From Thermothelomyces thermophilus ATCC 42464 (Eukaryota > Ascomycota > Sordariomycetes > Sordariales > Chaetomiaceae): DNA of 64,000 nt. Positions 11,339 through 22,400 of the stretch are shown piece after piece; within the stretch, counting starts at the first letter, position 1; the number at the start of each line of letters is the position of its first letter. The notes beneath the pieces are model-generated. The model was given only the letters and a program-made list of their open reading frames with translations, did not search any database and was not told where the DNA came from. Made by a program: the position numbers and the translations under genes. The DNA lies in NCBI RefSeq assembly GCF_000226095.1, contig NC_016473.1:1364001-1428000 (forward strand). The letters are read 5' to 3'.

Positions 11339-12225
11339 GATCACGCAAGGGGAGGGGGGGAAAAGCGTGCCGTGCCGTGCCGTTCCGTGCCGTTCCGTGC
11401 CGAGGTCAGATGAGGTGAGGTGAGGTGCGTCGCGTTTTGCTGACGGGGTTTGTCTTCTCTCTTTTGCCGCAGGGACCTGGTCGAGGGGTATCTCTTCGCT
11501 GGTGATGGGGGTAGGAGGAAGATTGACCAGCACCTCGCGCTCGGCGTGTCGCTCGGCGGGCATAGCGTCTGGCAGTTGATGTTTGCCGAGCCGCGGGTCA
11601 CCGCCGGTGTCGTGATCGTTGGTTGTCCCGATTATCTGAGTAAGTGACGGTGCGCCCGGCCGCTTCGGTTGATCTGGGTGTTTGGGAAATGGGGGAAAAG
11701 GGGAACAGGCTAACGGGCTCCCCAGACCTCCTTTCGGACCGCGCAAGGTTGTCAAAGCTGTCGACGTACACGGCCGATGATGGCGGCGCGTCCTTCCTTG
11801 GCAGCAAGGACTTCCCCCCCTCACTCGTAGACGCGTGCAAGAAGTTCGACCCCAAGGCCATCTTCTTCGGAACCGATCCGGTGCCAGACATCACGGAATC
11901 ATCATCGAAGTACCATGGCACCGCATTACAAATCATGCGAGAGCGTGTGCGCGGCAAATCCTTCTTGCTCTGTTCCGGAGGCGAAGACAAGCTGGTCCCC
12001 TACCGTTGCTCCAAGCCGTTCGTGGACTGGTTCAGCCAAGCGGGCCGGTCCTGGTTCCGGGAGGAGGTCCTCTCCCTTTCGGTCAGCGACAGAGTCTACC
12101 CAGGAATCGGGCACGAGTTCAGCCCAGACATGATCAGGGATTCGGTGCAATTTATCGTCGACACTGTCGCCAGCGTAGACTTAAGGCCGTCATCAACGCA
12201 CGGGCAAGGCTCTTCTAAGATTTAA
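10827..12225 (+). CDS. Alpha/beta-hydrolase family protein
   Basis: Serine hydrolase fold protein, substrate unknown, probably cytosolic since no signal peptide is seen. Exons 10827-11281, 11473-11639 and 11726-12225 (455 + 167 + 500 nt) give 373 residues. The nucleophile elbow is GVSLGGH with Ser178; Asp295 in GGEDKLVP and His337 in YPGIGHEF complete a plausible triad. LIALAYDQRNHGTR gives the usual strand and oxyanion region. A Gly run (about residues 86-93), encoded by a GGT repeat, is inserted ahead of it and is probably a loop. Intron 1 is 191 nt and odd: it carries 34 consecutive T followed by pentamer repeats of the CGTGC type. The gene converges on the DUF218 gene with 273 nt between them. 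Confidence 0.85.
11304..11337. repeat. 34-nt poly-T run inside hydrolase intron 1
   Basis: An uninterrupted run of T on the coding strand, soon after the GTAAGT donor, followed at 11366-11425 by CGTGC/CGTTC pentamer and GAGGT repeats before the CCGCAG acceptor. The length is probably unstable between strains and may be uncertain in the assembly. Confidence 0.85.
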
Positions 12226-12498
12226 TGCAAGAGGGAAGGGCCGCACAGGGCACCTAAGGTTTGTTGTATGAGAGAATAGCACACAGTCGGTTGCTGTGAA
12301 GAATGTTTCTTTGGGGGGCAATCAGTCCGCACTCGAGGAGGGGAGGGACGAGAGTCTCGATTGTATCCAACACCGCTCGCAGCGGCTGCCGGAGGCTAAG
12401 CCTATCTCAAATGTTGGCACTCCTGGCAACTGGCAGCTATTCAACCGCTACAAGCTTTGGACAAGTCCGTCAACAAGACCCCAGAATTAAACCGTCAT

Positions 12499-13382
12499 CT
12501 ACTTCGACTCCCCTCCCCAGGGCATCTTCACCCCCGGAACCAACCCCTCATGGATCCCGTCCCAGAGCCACCTAGTAGCAACCCCGCTCCTCTGCCTCTC
12601 CTCGTCACTGTCAAACAACGGTTGCCGAGTTCCCCAGTGGTTCCGTTCCATCTTTTTCCCCATGAGCTGACTTCCCACCCCGTGGGGATCATCCGCCCAC
12701 TGTCCCAGCGCCAGCTGCACGCCTTTCATCGCCTCCCTCTTCTCGTCCGATGCCCCCGACGACGCCGAGCCCGCCGGCTCCACACCGGGCGGGTTGATCC
12801 CGACGAAGGCGACCTTCTCTAGCGGGAACCCGATCGCCGCGCAATGGCCGTCGACGATGCGCTCGCGCTTGAACTCGTGACTGACAATGGTCACGCGCTG
12901 CGGCCAGACGGCGTGCCGCCGCCAGAAGGCGATGACGGACAGGAGCACGTTGTCGTACGAGTCCAGCGCTCGTTCTTCCAGCAGCATGCGGGACTCGGGC
13001 GCCGGGTGCGGCGTGGAGGGGCCGCCCGATGGCAAGAGGCCGAACCACTTGTTGGCGCGGCCGAGATTGTAGTAGCTCCGGGCTTCCGAGAGGGAGACCT
13101 GCTCGCGGGTTGCGCCGCTGCGTCTTGGGGCGTAAGCGTGGACGACAGGGGGGGGGGGGGCGATGATGGTGGAGAAGTTTGACGAACTCACCCGGAAAAC
13201 ACCAACGTGGCGTCGCCGTCTTGTTGGAGGAGTCTCACACCAGCTTTGATGTGCTCGATGAAGGTGGGCGTTTCCCCTCGCTGGAAGCCCTCAATGAGCC
13301 ACTCTGCTTCGTCCCAACCATTTTTGGGACCGCCGATCCAAACTGCATGTCCGCAAACGATAATGAGGTGAGTGGGAGCCAT
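12499..13382 (-). CDS. DUF218 (YdcF/ElyC-like) domain protein
   Basis: Member of the DUF218 family, whose fungal members have no established activity. Exons 13382-13192 and 13117-12499 (191 + 619 nt) give 269 residues. The N-terminus THLIIVCGHAVWIGG is the family hallmark, a strand ending in a Gly-His motif, and LVFSGG joins across the intron to ATREQVSLSEARSYY, the second signature. VTIVSHEFKRERIVDGHCAAIG is the third conserved strand and helix. The intron carries a GTGAGT donor, a CGCAG acceptor and a run of G on the plus strand. The start at MAPTHL was chosen because it directly precedes the conserved strand; an in-frame ATG at 13424 would add 14 residues. No signal peptide or membrane segment is evident. 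Confidence 0.82.
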
Positions 13383-13589
13383 GGTCGGGAACGTGTTGTA
13401 GAAGGCTTGTGGTCGGGGATACATTCGCCGCCACGCCGGGGAATTGGCCGCGGATCTAAAAAGGGAAATAAGGTCCGAATCATGTGATATCAGAACTCGG
13501 ACAAAACCCAGATAGTATCCAAGCACTCATTCATTCACCTGCCCAAGGGGAAGGGCGCAAGCAAGAGCTCTACTCCATCTCTTGGTGCT

Positions 13590-14804
13590 TCACGAGTCCC
13601 GCAAAGCCCTCAAGACGCTTGACACTAGGTAAAGACTCCCGGAGATAACCATAGGCCCATCTTTGGCAACCTGAGACGCCCATATCATTGCCCCCTTAAC
13701 ATCATCACCAGCATTGTGGATGGTCGCTTCCTGTGCGCCATGTCGAACAGCTAATCCGAGCAACTCAGCGGGGTCCGCAGGCTTGATCCACGGCATTCCG
13801 TCGACGGGTCCGAAACGGACAGCCGTGACTTGGTCGCCGGGTTTGAGAAGCAGAGAGAAGATGCCATTCATGTCCTTCCCCTGCGTAGCGGCCAGAACCC
13901 AGGTAATGGGCTTGTCTCGGGAACGCAGGTGCTTTTCCACGTACTGGGCCAAGACTTCGGCCGATTGAGGGTTGTGGGCTCCGTCGAGAAGCACCTCCTG
14001 CTGCCGGCCCGTGATCTTGGAGATGTCAACTTTCTGCAGCCGGCCCGGCCACTGCGCATGTCGGATCGCCGGCAGGAAATCAGCGAGGGGCTGCTCATGC
14101 CCGGGGCGCGCCAGGCAAAAAGCCGTATGTGCACACGCCAGGTTCTGTATCTGGTGGGGCTCAAACTTCTCGCCGGCCACGGCATCGGTAACACCGGCGG
14201 TCGAGGCGTAATGAAGATCTGCCCCAACCGCCCGAGCATGCTTTTCCATCACACTCAGGACGGATGGCTGGTTGCTGGCATCTACCACACAGGGAACGCC
14301 GGGACGCATGATGCCGGCCTTTTGAAGGGCGATTTCCTCGATTGTGCTGCCGAGGAAGGATTGGTGGTCAAGCCCAATTTTGGCGATGACGGTGACCGCC
14401 TTTTGCTTCAGCACATTTGTGGCGTCGAGCTTGCCGCCTAAGCCAACTTCGACCACCCCATACTCGACTTTCTGCCGATGGAAGATTTCAAATGCCGTCG
14501 CCGTCAGCAGCTCGAATTCCGTCGCGCCAATCCGACCGTCCCTGTCCCTCTGCTTGACCACCTCCTCGGCGTCCCGAAACACGGCTTCCGGCACGGGTCT
14601 GCCGTTGATGGCGATGCAGTCCCAACGATCAATGAGATGGGGCGACGTGAACCGGGCATGTGAAAGGCCGCTGGCGGAGAGCATTGCCGAGAGGTAGGCA
14701 CATATTGAGCCTTTGCCGTTTGTGCCAGCCACATGTATGGCTTTCCATGTCTGCGGCGTGTGCTGGACGAGACGGCCGACGCGGGCAAGTCCCAGATCGA
14801 TCAT
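13590..14804 (-). CDS. FOL3: Dihydrofolate synthase (Mur-ligase family)
   Basis: ATP-dependent ligase that joins dihydropteroate to L-glutamate to make dihydrofolate; cytosolic or mitochondrial. One uninterrupted exon of 404 residues, close to the yeast Fol3 length. The P-loop GTNGKGS lies near residue 28; FTSPHLIDRWDCIAING is the folate-site signature; VEVGLGGKLDATN and IGLDHQSFLG are the Mur-type magnesium and ATP motifs; DGAHNPQSAE is the C-terminal domain signature. The sequence resembles Fol3 more than folylpolyglutamate synthase, which is usually longer with an N-terminal targeting segment, so I call Fol3, but folylpolyglutamate synthase activity cannot be excluded. The start MIDLGLARVGRLVQHTPQTW fits the family. 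The DUF218 gene follows 0.2 kb downstream on the same strand. Confidence 0.9.
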   Translation of the reverse strand: MIDLGLARVGRLVQHTPQTWKAIHVAGTNGKGSICAYLSAMLSASGLSHARFTSPHLIDRWDCIAINGRPVPEAVFRDAEEVVKQRDRDGRIGATEFELLTATAFEIFHRQKVEYGVVEVGLGGKLDATNVLKQKAVTVIAKIGLDHQSFLGSTIEEIALQKAGIMRPGVPCVVDASNQPSVLSVMEKHARAVGADLHYASTAGVTDAVAGEKFEPHQIQNLACAHTAFCLARPGHEQPLADFLPAIRHAQWPGRLQKVDISKITGRQQEVLLDGAHNPQSAEVLAQYVEKHLRSRDKPITWVLAATQGKDMNGIFSLLLKPGDQVTAVRFGPVDGMPWIKPADPAELLGLAVRHGAQEATIHNAGDDVKGAMIWASQVAKDGPMVISGSLYLVSSVLRALRDS

Positions 14805-15848
14805 GTCGCTCGTGGCTCTCTATATTTTCAAAAGCTCCTTAACCGACAGCAGGAAAATCTTAGGATTCAATCTTCGAAACTGACCGGCAAAAAAGCAGAC
14901 TGCGCCAGAAGCAAACAACCACGCGTGATCTTTTCTTTGTCATATGGAAATTGGATGTTTCGATCTAGGTTATCTTGGTATGTCAAAGGTGACTCAAGTT
15001 CTTCATTGGCGATGATGTTATCTTGTTCCCGCCAAGACAAGTTCAAGCTTTCGTGCCTGTCGATTTTTGGAAGCCGTTGCTCCTGGCACTGATCGGCAGC
15101 AGGGTTGTCAATGCACGCCTTCCTGATTGACGCAAACCCTCCACCTTGGTTCCCGGTTTACATACTAGGGCTACATACCTAGTACTAAAGGTAATGTAGT
15201 TACCTGCCTGGTGCGCTTTTGTTACATTTGCCTTTCAGAGTATGTACGTACCTTACGGATTAAGGAATAGAAGTATTATTTCTCCAGGCTTGTTAAAGAC
15301 AAAGTCTGCATGACACACAAAAACACAACAGAAAAAGAAGAATCATAAATTGAGCAAATTTTCAATATAAGCCTTCGCTTCAAAACATTTAACCATTTCC
15401 TTATTACATGATCCAAGTGCTGAGAAACAAGTTAGAGATGGGGGCTGTAACACCATTTCATGTACGCCGTATTGAAACTTCTCGCAGTCAGTGCAGTCCG
15501 CATGTGTACGATCCGTACGGAGTACTTCGTACGGATTACATACATACCTTGTCACGGCACCCCATCCCGCGGCCCACTCCGTCAAGGGGCTGGGGCCTCC
15601 GGACCTGCAACCGCGTTTTGAGCGGCCCTCAGCACAAAAGGAACTCCGTCGCTCCCCATCCATTTTTCCTCTTCCTTTCATTCGCAACCCCACGCAACAG
15701 CCGCGCGAGGGTCAAGCCGAGAAGCTTTGACGCATTCCAACACCACATTCTCATCCATCGTTGAGTCGCACTGTAATTCTTACAGTCGCGACAAATTGGC
15801 ATTCGTACTCATCTCCTTCTCATCAGCGCCCGATCAGAATCGAACAAG
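14805..15848. other. Divergent intergenic region with a 9-bp-arm hairpin
   Basis: Promoter region shared by the minus-strand dihydrofolate synthase gene and the plus-strand unknown gene. No coding gene is seen. It contains a perfect inverted repeat at 15511-15536 and a TACGTAC-rich patch near 15242-15256. Confidence 0.5.
15511..15536. repeat. Inverted repeat, 9-bp arms
   Basis: The arms ATCCGTACG and CGTACGGAT flank the 8-nt spacer GAGTACTT. It is a gene-free member of the ATCCGTAC/GTACGGAT palindrome set that recurs in this window at 10350-10405 and 18351-18368. Confidence 0.8.
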
Positions 15849-17228
15849 ATGGGTCTTCGGTAAGTTCCCGTCGCATTTCCAGCCCGCGCTTATCCCACTG
15901 GATGGGGCCATTTTGCCATCGCGCACCAACCGTCGCGCGGTCGCAAAAAGTTGTCGCGTCAAATTACTTGACGTCGCGATCGCGAACTCGGAAGCCCCAA
16001 CTCGGATCTTTTCCATCTTGCTAGGCCGCCTCTAACATGCTGCGCCGTTTCAATCAGATTGTACCAGGCATCGGTTGAATCGGATAGTCAATCCAAATTC
16101 AAGGCGGATGATAGATCGGCACGGTCGCGGTCTAGTATTCGGCGCGCTTTAGATCGCAACGAGGACCGAATACGCGAGCGGCGCCGTCGCCTGCTCGCAA
16201 CCGCCGCGGCGTACAACAGCTTCGACGCCAGGCGCGGACAAGCATCGGCAGACCTAGGTTCAGCCCCTCCCGCGACAACCGACAGCGCTGGGACGCGATC
16301 GGGCTCGGAGCATGGTCGCCGCACTTTGCGCGATGCGAACCGGCGCAGGGCCCTCTTCGGTGACGGAACTGTCACAATCTTTGGCGAACCTTGGGCGCAT
16401 CTGCATGCCGAACCGCACCCGGGCCCGTTTCGCGACGATGGTCACGTCCTCTTTCCCGCGCTCTCGATGGCGGTCGAGTCCGACTTCTTACCACCTCGTA
16501 CTCAAGCGCGCCCCGAACCGACATATGCGTTGTCCAACATGAGATCTACACAAGCCTCCAACCATACCGTAAGCATGGTCTTGGCCCCTGTCCGGAGGTA
16601 TCGCTCTGGCGCTAACATGATGTAGTCCCGGAGCACGTCGAGACACCAACCCCGGCCTCTCTGGTCCCGCGTGCATAGGCACAGCACTCGGCTGGACGGC
16701 CTACGGGATGATGTTTCTTCTGGCCGAGCGAGCCCCTGGGCAGTGGACGCAGACGGCTTGGGCGACCGTAACAGGAGCCTCAGCCCGGAGGGCGACACAG
16801 ATTGGGGCACGCTGCTCACCACCCTGACACCGGACCCGCAGCCGCCCAGTGTCGGATCCTCGTTCGCATCCGCCTCGGCGTCGGCCGCGACCACCCAGCG
16901 CACTGCGGCGCCCACCTCGTCCAGGACGTCGTTCACCACGCCGGATACGGCGGAGAATTCGTCGTTTGAACATCCGTGCGAGTCGGGGTGTGACAACTCC
17001 GACACGGAGGGCGACGAGGAGGACGAGATGGATCCGATGTCCATCTCGGGTCTGAACTCTCTCAGACGTTCCTCTGCCCTCCGTGGGGATAGCGACGACC
17101 CTGTGGAGCTGCTCGGCGGAATGCAGAGGATAGTCCGCAACCTGGCCCGGCGAGAGGATATCCCCGACGAGTGGTGGGCGGATGCCGGTCTTAGCCGGAC
17201 GCTGTCCCGCGAGGCGTCTAGAAATTGA
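15849..17228 (+). CDS. Unknown Ser/Arg-rich protein of ascomycete type
   Basis: I do not recognise a domain. Exons 15849-15859 (only 11 nt of coding sequence, MGLR), 16058-16568 and 16626-17228 give 374 residues; all joints keep frame with consensus GTAAGT and GTAAGC donors. After the short start the protein reads LYQASVESDSQSKFK, then a highly basic stretch (RSIRRALDRNEDRIRERRRR-like, about residues 25-50), a long Ser/Thr/Pro-rich middle, an acidic patch (SDTEGDEEDEMDPM) and a conserved-looking C-terminus, VELLGGMQRIVRNLARR followed by EDIPDEWWADAGLSR. The last block, with its WW and helix, is what I would use to find relatives. The basic-acidic, low-complexity make-up suggests a nuclear or scaffold protein, but this is inference only. 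Confidence 0.75.
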
Positions 17229-19442
17229 TTTTTTTTTTTTGGGGGGGGGGGGTTATGCGCCTTGATCATGGAAACGCGACAGGGTTTGCGAAACAAAGAA
17301 ACATGGAGTTGGGCATCCTGGTTTTTATGGCGTTCTGGGTTCAACGCAAAGGGCTTCTGGACTGTACCTCATTTTAATCTGACGGTTTATACGATGAGGG
17401 GGAAAGGCTTAACAGGAAGAAGGGCTGGGATATGAAGCGCCCTGTCTTGTGATATTTGGGGGTGGGGAACCATCTGGCCATAAGGCAGTCATGGGTTGGT
17501 GTGAACATTCAGCAGCTGTCCTGGTCTGACATGAAAGGAGGACGGGGCGTGTTCAGGCGTCAGTTGTGGGCTGTTATGGCCTGGAAGTGTAAGATTTGTG
17601 TAGGAAGGTTTCGATGAGAGTCGGGGGTTCTTCCGAGTCCCCTCTCCGTCCGGGACTGCGTTGGCAAAAATGATGCTCGCGGCACAATTTCGCACATGTA
17701 TCGACAAGAGAGAACTCCACCTGTTCCTGCTGAGGGTTGTTGTGTTGCGTTCCGACCTTGACCTTAGGGGACTTACCTCGGACAAACCAACGGAATGCTA
17801 CCATGGTAGGGTGCAAGGGCCAGGGGGGGAGGGTACACTAGTGATGGGGAGGAGCTCCCCCACCGTCTGGCTGGGGGTTCTAAGGACCGCCTTGCCGGCA
17901 TCTCACAGGGCTGGCCGGGGGCAGTGCAGCCCTTAATTATTCGTATGGCGGAAACGTAAACAAGAGCAAGGCAGACGCAGAAACTTGCATACATGTATGT
18001 ACGAAGTACTTAAGTACCTTTTGCAGAAGAGAGTTGGGATGAATTGAACCCCAAACTCTTCGGATTCATTAGTGTACCTCCGTACTCGTTACTCCGTATC
18101 GAGGTAATTAACGGTTTTGGATTATCCAAGGAAACCCCTGCCCGAACAAGGAAACCTCGCAGCCCGAGCCAGGGCGCATCTCAGTCCCCGAAACATCCGC
18201 CCTTGCCGTGTTGCTCAAAACATGCCTAAAGATGGTGTTTTTTTTTTTCTTTCCGCAACAACAAACTGGGACACCACCTCCAACGGGCCATGTAGCTGTC
18301 TGAGGTACGGGACCATAGGTTTGCATGGATTCACATTCATAGAACAGTGTAATCCGTCTGTACGGATTGCCTGTATATATGCATATACATATGGTGCCTG
18401 GTCGCTGTGCCTTCGTCTGCTGGGAGATTCGTAGTGCTGCTGCTTGGGTTCCTAGTCCCTTCCTCGGGCAGCTGAAAAAAAAAAAAATTTCTAGAAACGA
18501 CTTGTTCCTCAAGCTGCTATGGATACAAGCATGCTCACCTTAGTAAAGAGTGCCCGAGTGCCTGCACGCCCGCTTACTTCCCGTTTCCCTTAGCTTTTCA
18601 GCTCATTTCTGTCTTTATGTTTTGACTTGCACCTGTTCCAGAGACGGCCCGGGGACGTGATTTCGGGCAGCCCTTGCACTTCGTGGACCCCTGTCCGAGG
18701 TTACGGGAGGTGAGGTGATCGGCCAATGCCCCGCGGCCCCCAAGCCCAGTGCCTGCTGTTGTAGGTGCCGCCCTTCCCTTGGCCCTGGGCAACGAGTTGA
18801 AGCACACCCAAAACATTTGGATGAGAAGCCGCTACTTGCTTCCCGCCTGGTGCCTACCGGGCGTGCCTCCCTTCTTTTCGACCGAAACGCTACTTTATCC
18901 CAACCGATGATCCACCTGCTTTCCCTCCCGACCGTGTTGACATTTTTTGTCAAGCAACATCGACGCCCTCGGGCCCACATCTCGGCGTTGACCGAGTCTC
19001 CACGCGGGGCAGCAGCACAAGCCAGCTGAACATCCCTCTTATCGGGACATATTTCGCGACTTCGGTCGCTCAGCGAACTTTTTTTTTTACCCTCCGTGGT
19101 TCTGGGCGAGCCTCAGCTGGGCGTGTAATGACCAGCGGGTCGCCAAACCCCGGATTTCGACGCGGACACGAGACGGCTCGTCTCGCACGACGAGGACGAT
19201 TACACGCTCGATCGACGACGGTGCCAACGTCCCACGAAATTGACGTCACTACCGGATAAACGAGAAAGAGAGCGAGCGGACGGGCTGAGGAGGAAGCTTC
19301 CGGAGAGGGAAAAGGAAAGGAAAGAAGAGCCTTAGCCATTGCCGGGAGGAACTCCCCCAGCCAACGTTGAGCCGGTTCCGAAGACGGTCGAGGATTTCGA
19401 ATAGCGCGCTTGGGGGAGAACGGAGCTATACGGGACCCGGCC
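17229..19442. other. 2.2-kb intergenic region ahead of the SepH gene
   Basis: No supported gene. It holds the perfect 12-bp palindromes CATACATGTATG (17988-17999), GTACTTAAGTAC (18006-18017) and TATATGCATATA (18376-18387), and a hairpin AATCCGT-CTGT-ACGGATT (18351-18368). The last part is the 5' region of the SepH gene. Confidence 0.55.
18351..18368. repeat. Hairpin with 7-bp arms
   Basis: AATCCGT and ACGGATT separated by CTGT form a perfect stem. The motif is the same as the arms at 15511-15536 and at 10350-10405, so it belongs to a dispersed intergenic motif family. Confidence 0.7.
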
Positions 19443-22400
19443 ATGGCGCCGCCGAGCTCCCGCCCCGGGAGCTCCGCACGCCCCGGAAGCGCCGGGGTAC
19501 CGTACCACCACCAGCAACACCACAGCCAGCACCAGAGCGCACCGAACGGCAAGGTCGCGGTCGTGGCTACGACGGCAGCAAAGGGGTCCGGGACCCCGCG
19601 TCGGGAGCAATCGAGCCGTCGGCTCGAGAAGAACGTTGCTGTGCAAGATCCCGTATTGAAGGACTATGTAGGTCGGCCCCTTTCTTACACAGTTTCTACG
19701 CTTTTCTTTTCCTCTCCTCGTTATCTAGCTGGCGCGTGGATAGCGCCGCTGTCTTGTGCTGCTCTCCCGGTTTCCGTATCTGCCTCTCTCCCCCCCCCCC
19801 CCTTCTTTTTCCAAAATTGTCTTCCTCTGAGGAAAGAAGTTGTTTGCGTTGGGTAGACGCAGTCTGCACGCCCCAACCCGACACACATTGGCTGCATGTG
19901 TCCCCAGGCCTACTGCATATGCGACATAAAATCACAACCGATGGTTTGGCGGCCGTTCGCGGACCCTTTGCTAGAGGAAATGGTGGGCTGCGGGAGTGGA
20001 AGCTGAGTGAGTGGGTGTACGAGACTGCGGGAAGATGGCGGCTGGCGGACTTCCGGCCCGTTTTTTTGAGATGTGAGACACGGCTGACGTGAAAGTGTCC
20101 AGCGTCTCGGAGACTGCATCGGGAAGGGAGCCTTCGGGTCTGTTTACAAAGCCTTCAACTGGGGAACCGGTGAGGCAGTGGCTATCAAGCAGATCAAGCT
20201 TGTGGATGTACCCAAGAGCGAGCTGCGCATGATTGAGGTGAGTGAAGGCGAGCCATCGTGAGTCTTGGGAGGTCCATAATTCTGACGCTCTCTAGGCAGA
20301 GATCGATCTCTTGAAGAACCTTCATGTAAGTGAGGCAACGTTGGCTGCGGTTGCAGACATCGGCGCGGGACGGGCTCCGAGATGTTAACCGGTTATTAGC
20401 ACGACAATATCGTAAAATATATCGGCTTCGTGAAGACGGCAGACTGCCTCAACATCATCCTCGAGTATGCCAGCTCACCGTATCCCAACAAAACTCTCTG
20501 TCGCACTAACGCATATCGCAGGTACTGCGAAAATGGCTCCCTGCATTCCATCTGCAAGGCCTACGGCAAGTTTCCTGAGAATCTTGTCGGTGTGTACATG
20601 ACCCAGGTTTTGCAGGGGTTGCAGTACCTGCACGACCAGGGTGTTATCCACCGAGATATCAAAGGGGCCAATATCTTGACAACCAAGGATGGGACCGTCA
20701 AGTTGGCCGACTTTGGCGTTTCCACAAGTACTCTCGCCGGGCCAGACAAGGAGGCGCAGGTCGTCGGAACACCGTATTGGATGGCTCCGGAGATTATTCA
20801 ACTGTCTGGCGCTACTCCAGCTTCGGATATCTGGAGCGTCGGGTGTACCGTCATCGAGCTGCTGCAGGGGAAACCTCCATACCACAACCTTGCCGCCATG
20901 CCGGCCCTGTTCGCCATTGTCAACGACGATCACCCACCGCTTCCCGAAGGGGTCTCGCCGGTTAGTACCTTCATCTCTTGCGGCTGGTGCCTAGCAAACT
21001 AAGATATCGATCGTTTGGAACAGGCCGCTCGTGACTTTCTCATGCAGTGCTTCCAAAAAGACCCAAATCTTCGGGTTTCGGCCAGGAAACTGCTACGACA
21101 TGCCTGGATTACAGGTTGCCGAAGAAGCGACGCACCGGTTGCGAAAGCGCCGTCGAACTTCAGCCAGGCGGTCGAGGAAGTGAAGCAGTGGAACAAGGCG
21201 CTTAAGTCGTCCGAAGGCAATCTCAGGGCATCGACAGGATCGGACATCCCAGGGCATCGTGCCAATCCTGGTAGGATGCCTTTGTCGTTGACCACAAAGC
21301 AGAGGCCGCCGGCGGATGCATTTCCGGCCCCCGAGTTAACTGGTACAGCCCCTTTCACAGATGCGCGAGGTTCCGGGAGAGGATTAAGCTAACCTGACAG
21401 ATGACGATAATTGGGATAACGACTTCGCAACGACCATATCGCCATCTGCTCTACAACTTCCCCAGATCAAGGGCCAAGACAACTTTGGAGGCTTGCTCTC
21501 GGGAGATCGGTTGAAGGCATTTGCGTCCACCGATGCCCAGCGGGAGGATTCCGAAAACTGGGATTCGAATTTGGAAGGCGAACTAGTGACGATCAAGGGG
21601 CTAGGCCACTGGTCCGAAGTTGATCCTCAGGAAGAAACCATCCGCCCGACGCCCAAGAGGGCAGAAAAGACCCGAGAGTCGAGGCTGAAGTTGCCCGAGA
21701 GCCAGGGTCACCGGCGCCAGAGGAGTAGACAAGGTGCATCAAACGCCGCTCAACCGAAGTCACCTGGGCGGCCGCTCGCCATGAAGTTTGAGCTGCCCCC
21801 GCGCCCAGATGTGATCTACCGCGAGCAGTCAACCGAGGATTACTCTGATCTGTTCGCCGACAACGATCACGTCTTTGACAGAAGGCTGAGCCTTGCCCAC
21901 AAGGTATGCCTCTCACCCACAAAACAGCATTCAATATCCAAAGCTAACTCGGCCAGGAAACCCCCCAACTGTTTCACCCGTCTGATCTCACAACCAGCGC
22001 TCCTAAATCAGCTCATTCTTCCAGTGGCGGCAGTAGTCGCCGGTCAAAGACGACTTCCCGCCCCGCCCTCCTCGCTCCGGACCAACCGGTCCGCCGCACC
22101 CGCTCTACTGTCGAGATTACCAAGTTTGCCGAAGACGAAGGCGATGAGGATTTCTCCGACATCTTTGGCGCGGCGGGCGATGGGCTCACCGAGCCAGAGG
22201 AGAGCGACCGCGGCTCGGAAACAGAGGGCCAGGGCGGGCAGCTCGTCCTCTCACGCCTGTCGAACAACTCGTGGCTGGGAGACGACGAGGACGAAGATGA
22301 TCCCTTCGCTATGATGGACCCCGGCTGGGACGAGATGGACCTCCAGGCGAACATTGCGCGGGATCGGCACGCGAGGCTTGTGCAGCGAGTTGAGGAGTTG

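Noticed and set aside
19410-19442. Upstream in-frame ATG of SepH as the true start
   Set aside because: It adds only MGENGAIRDPA, with no sign of conservation; kept as an alternative rather than the call.
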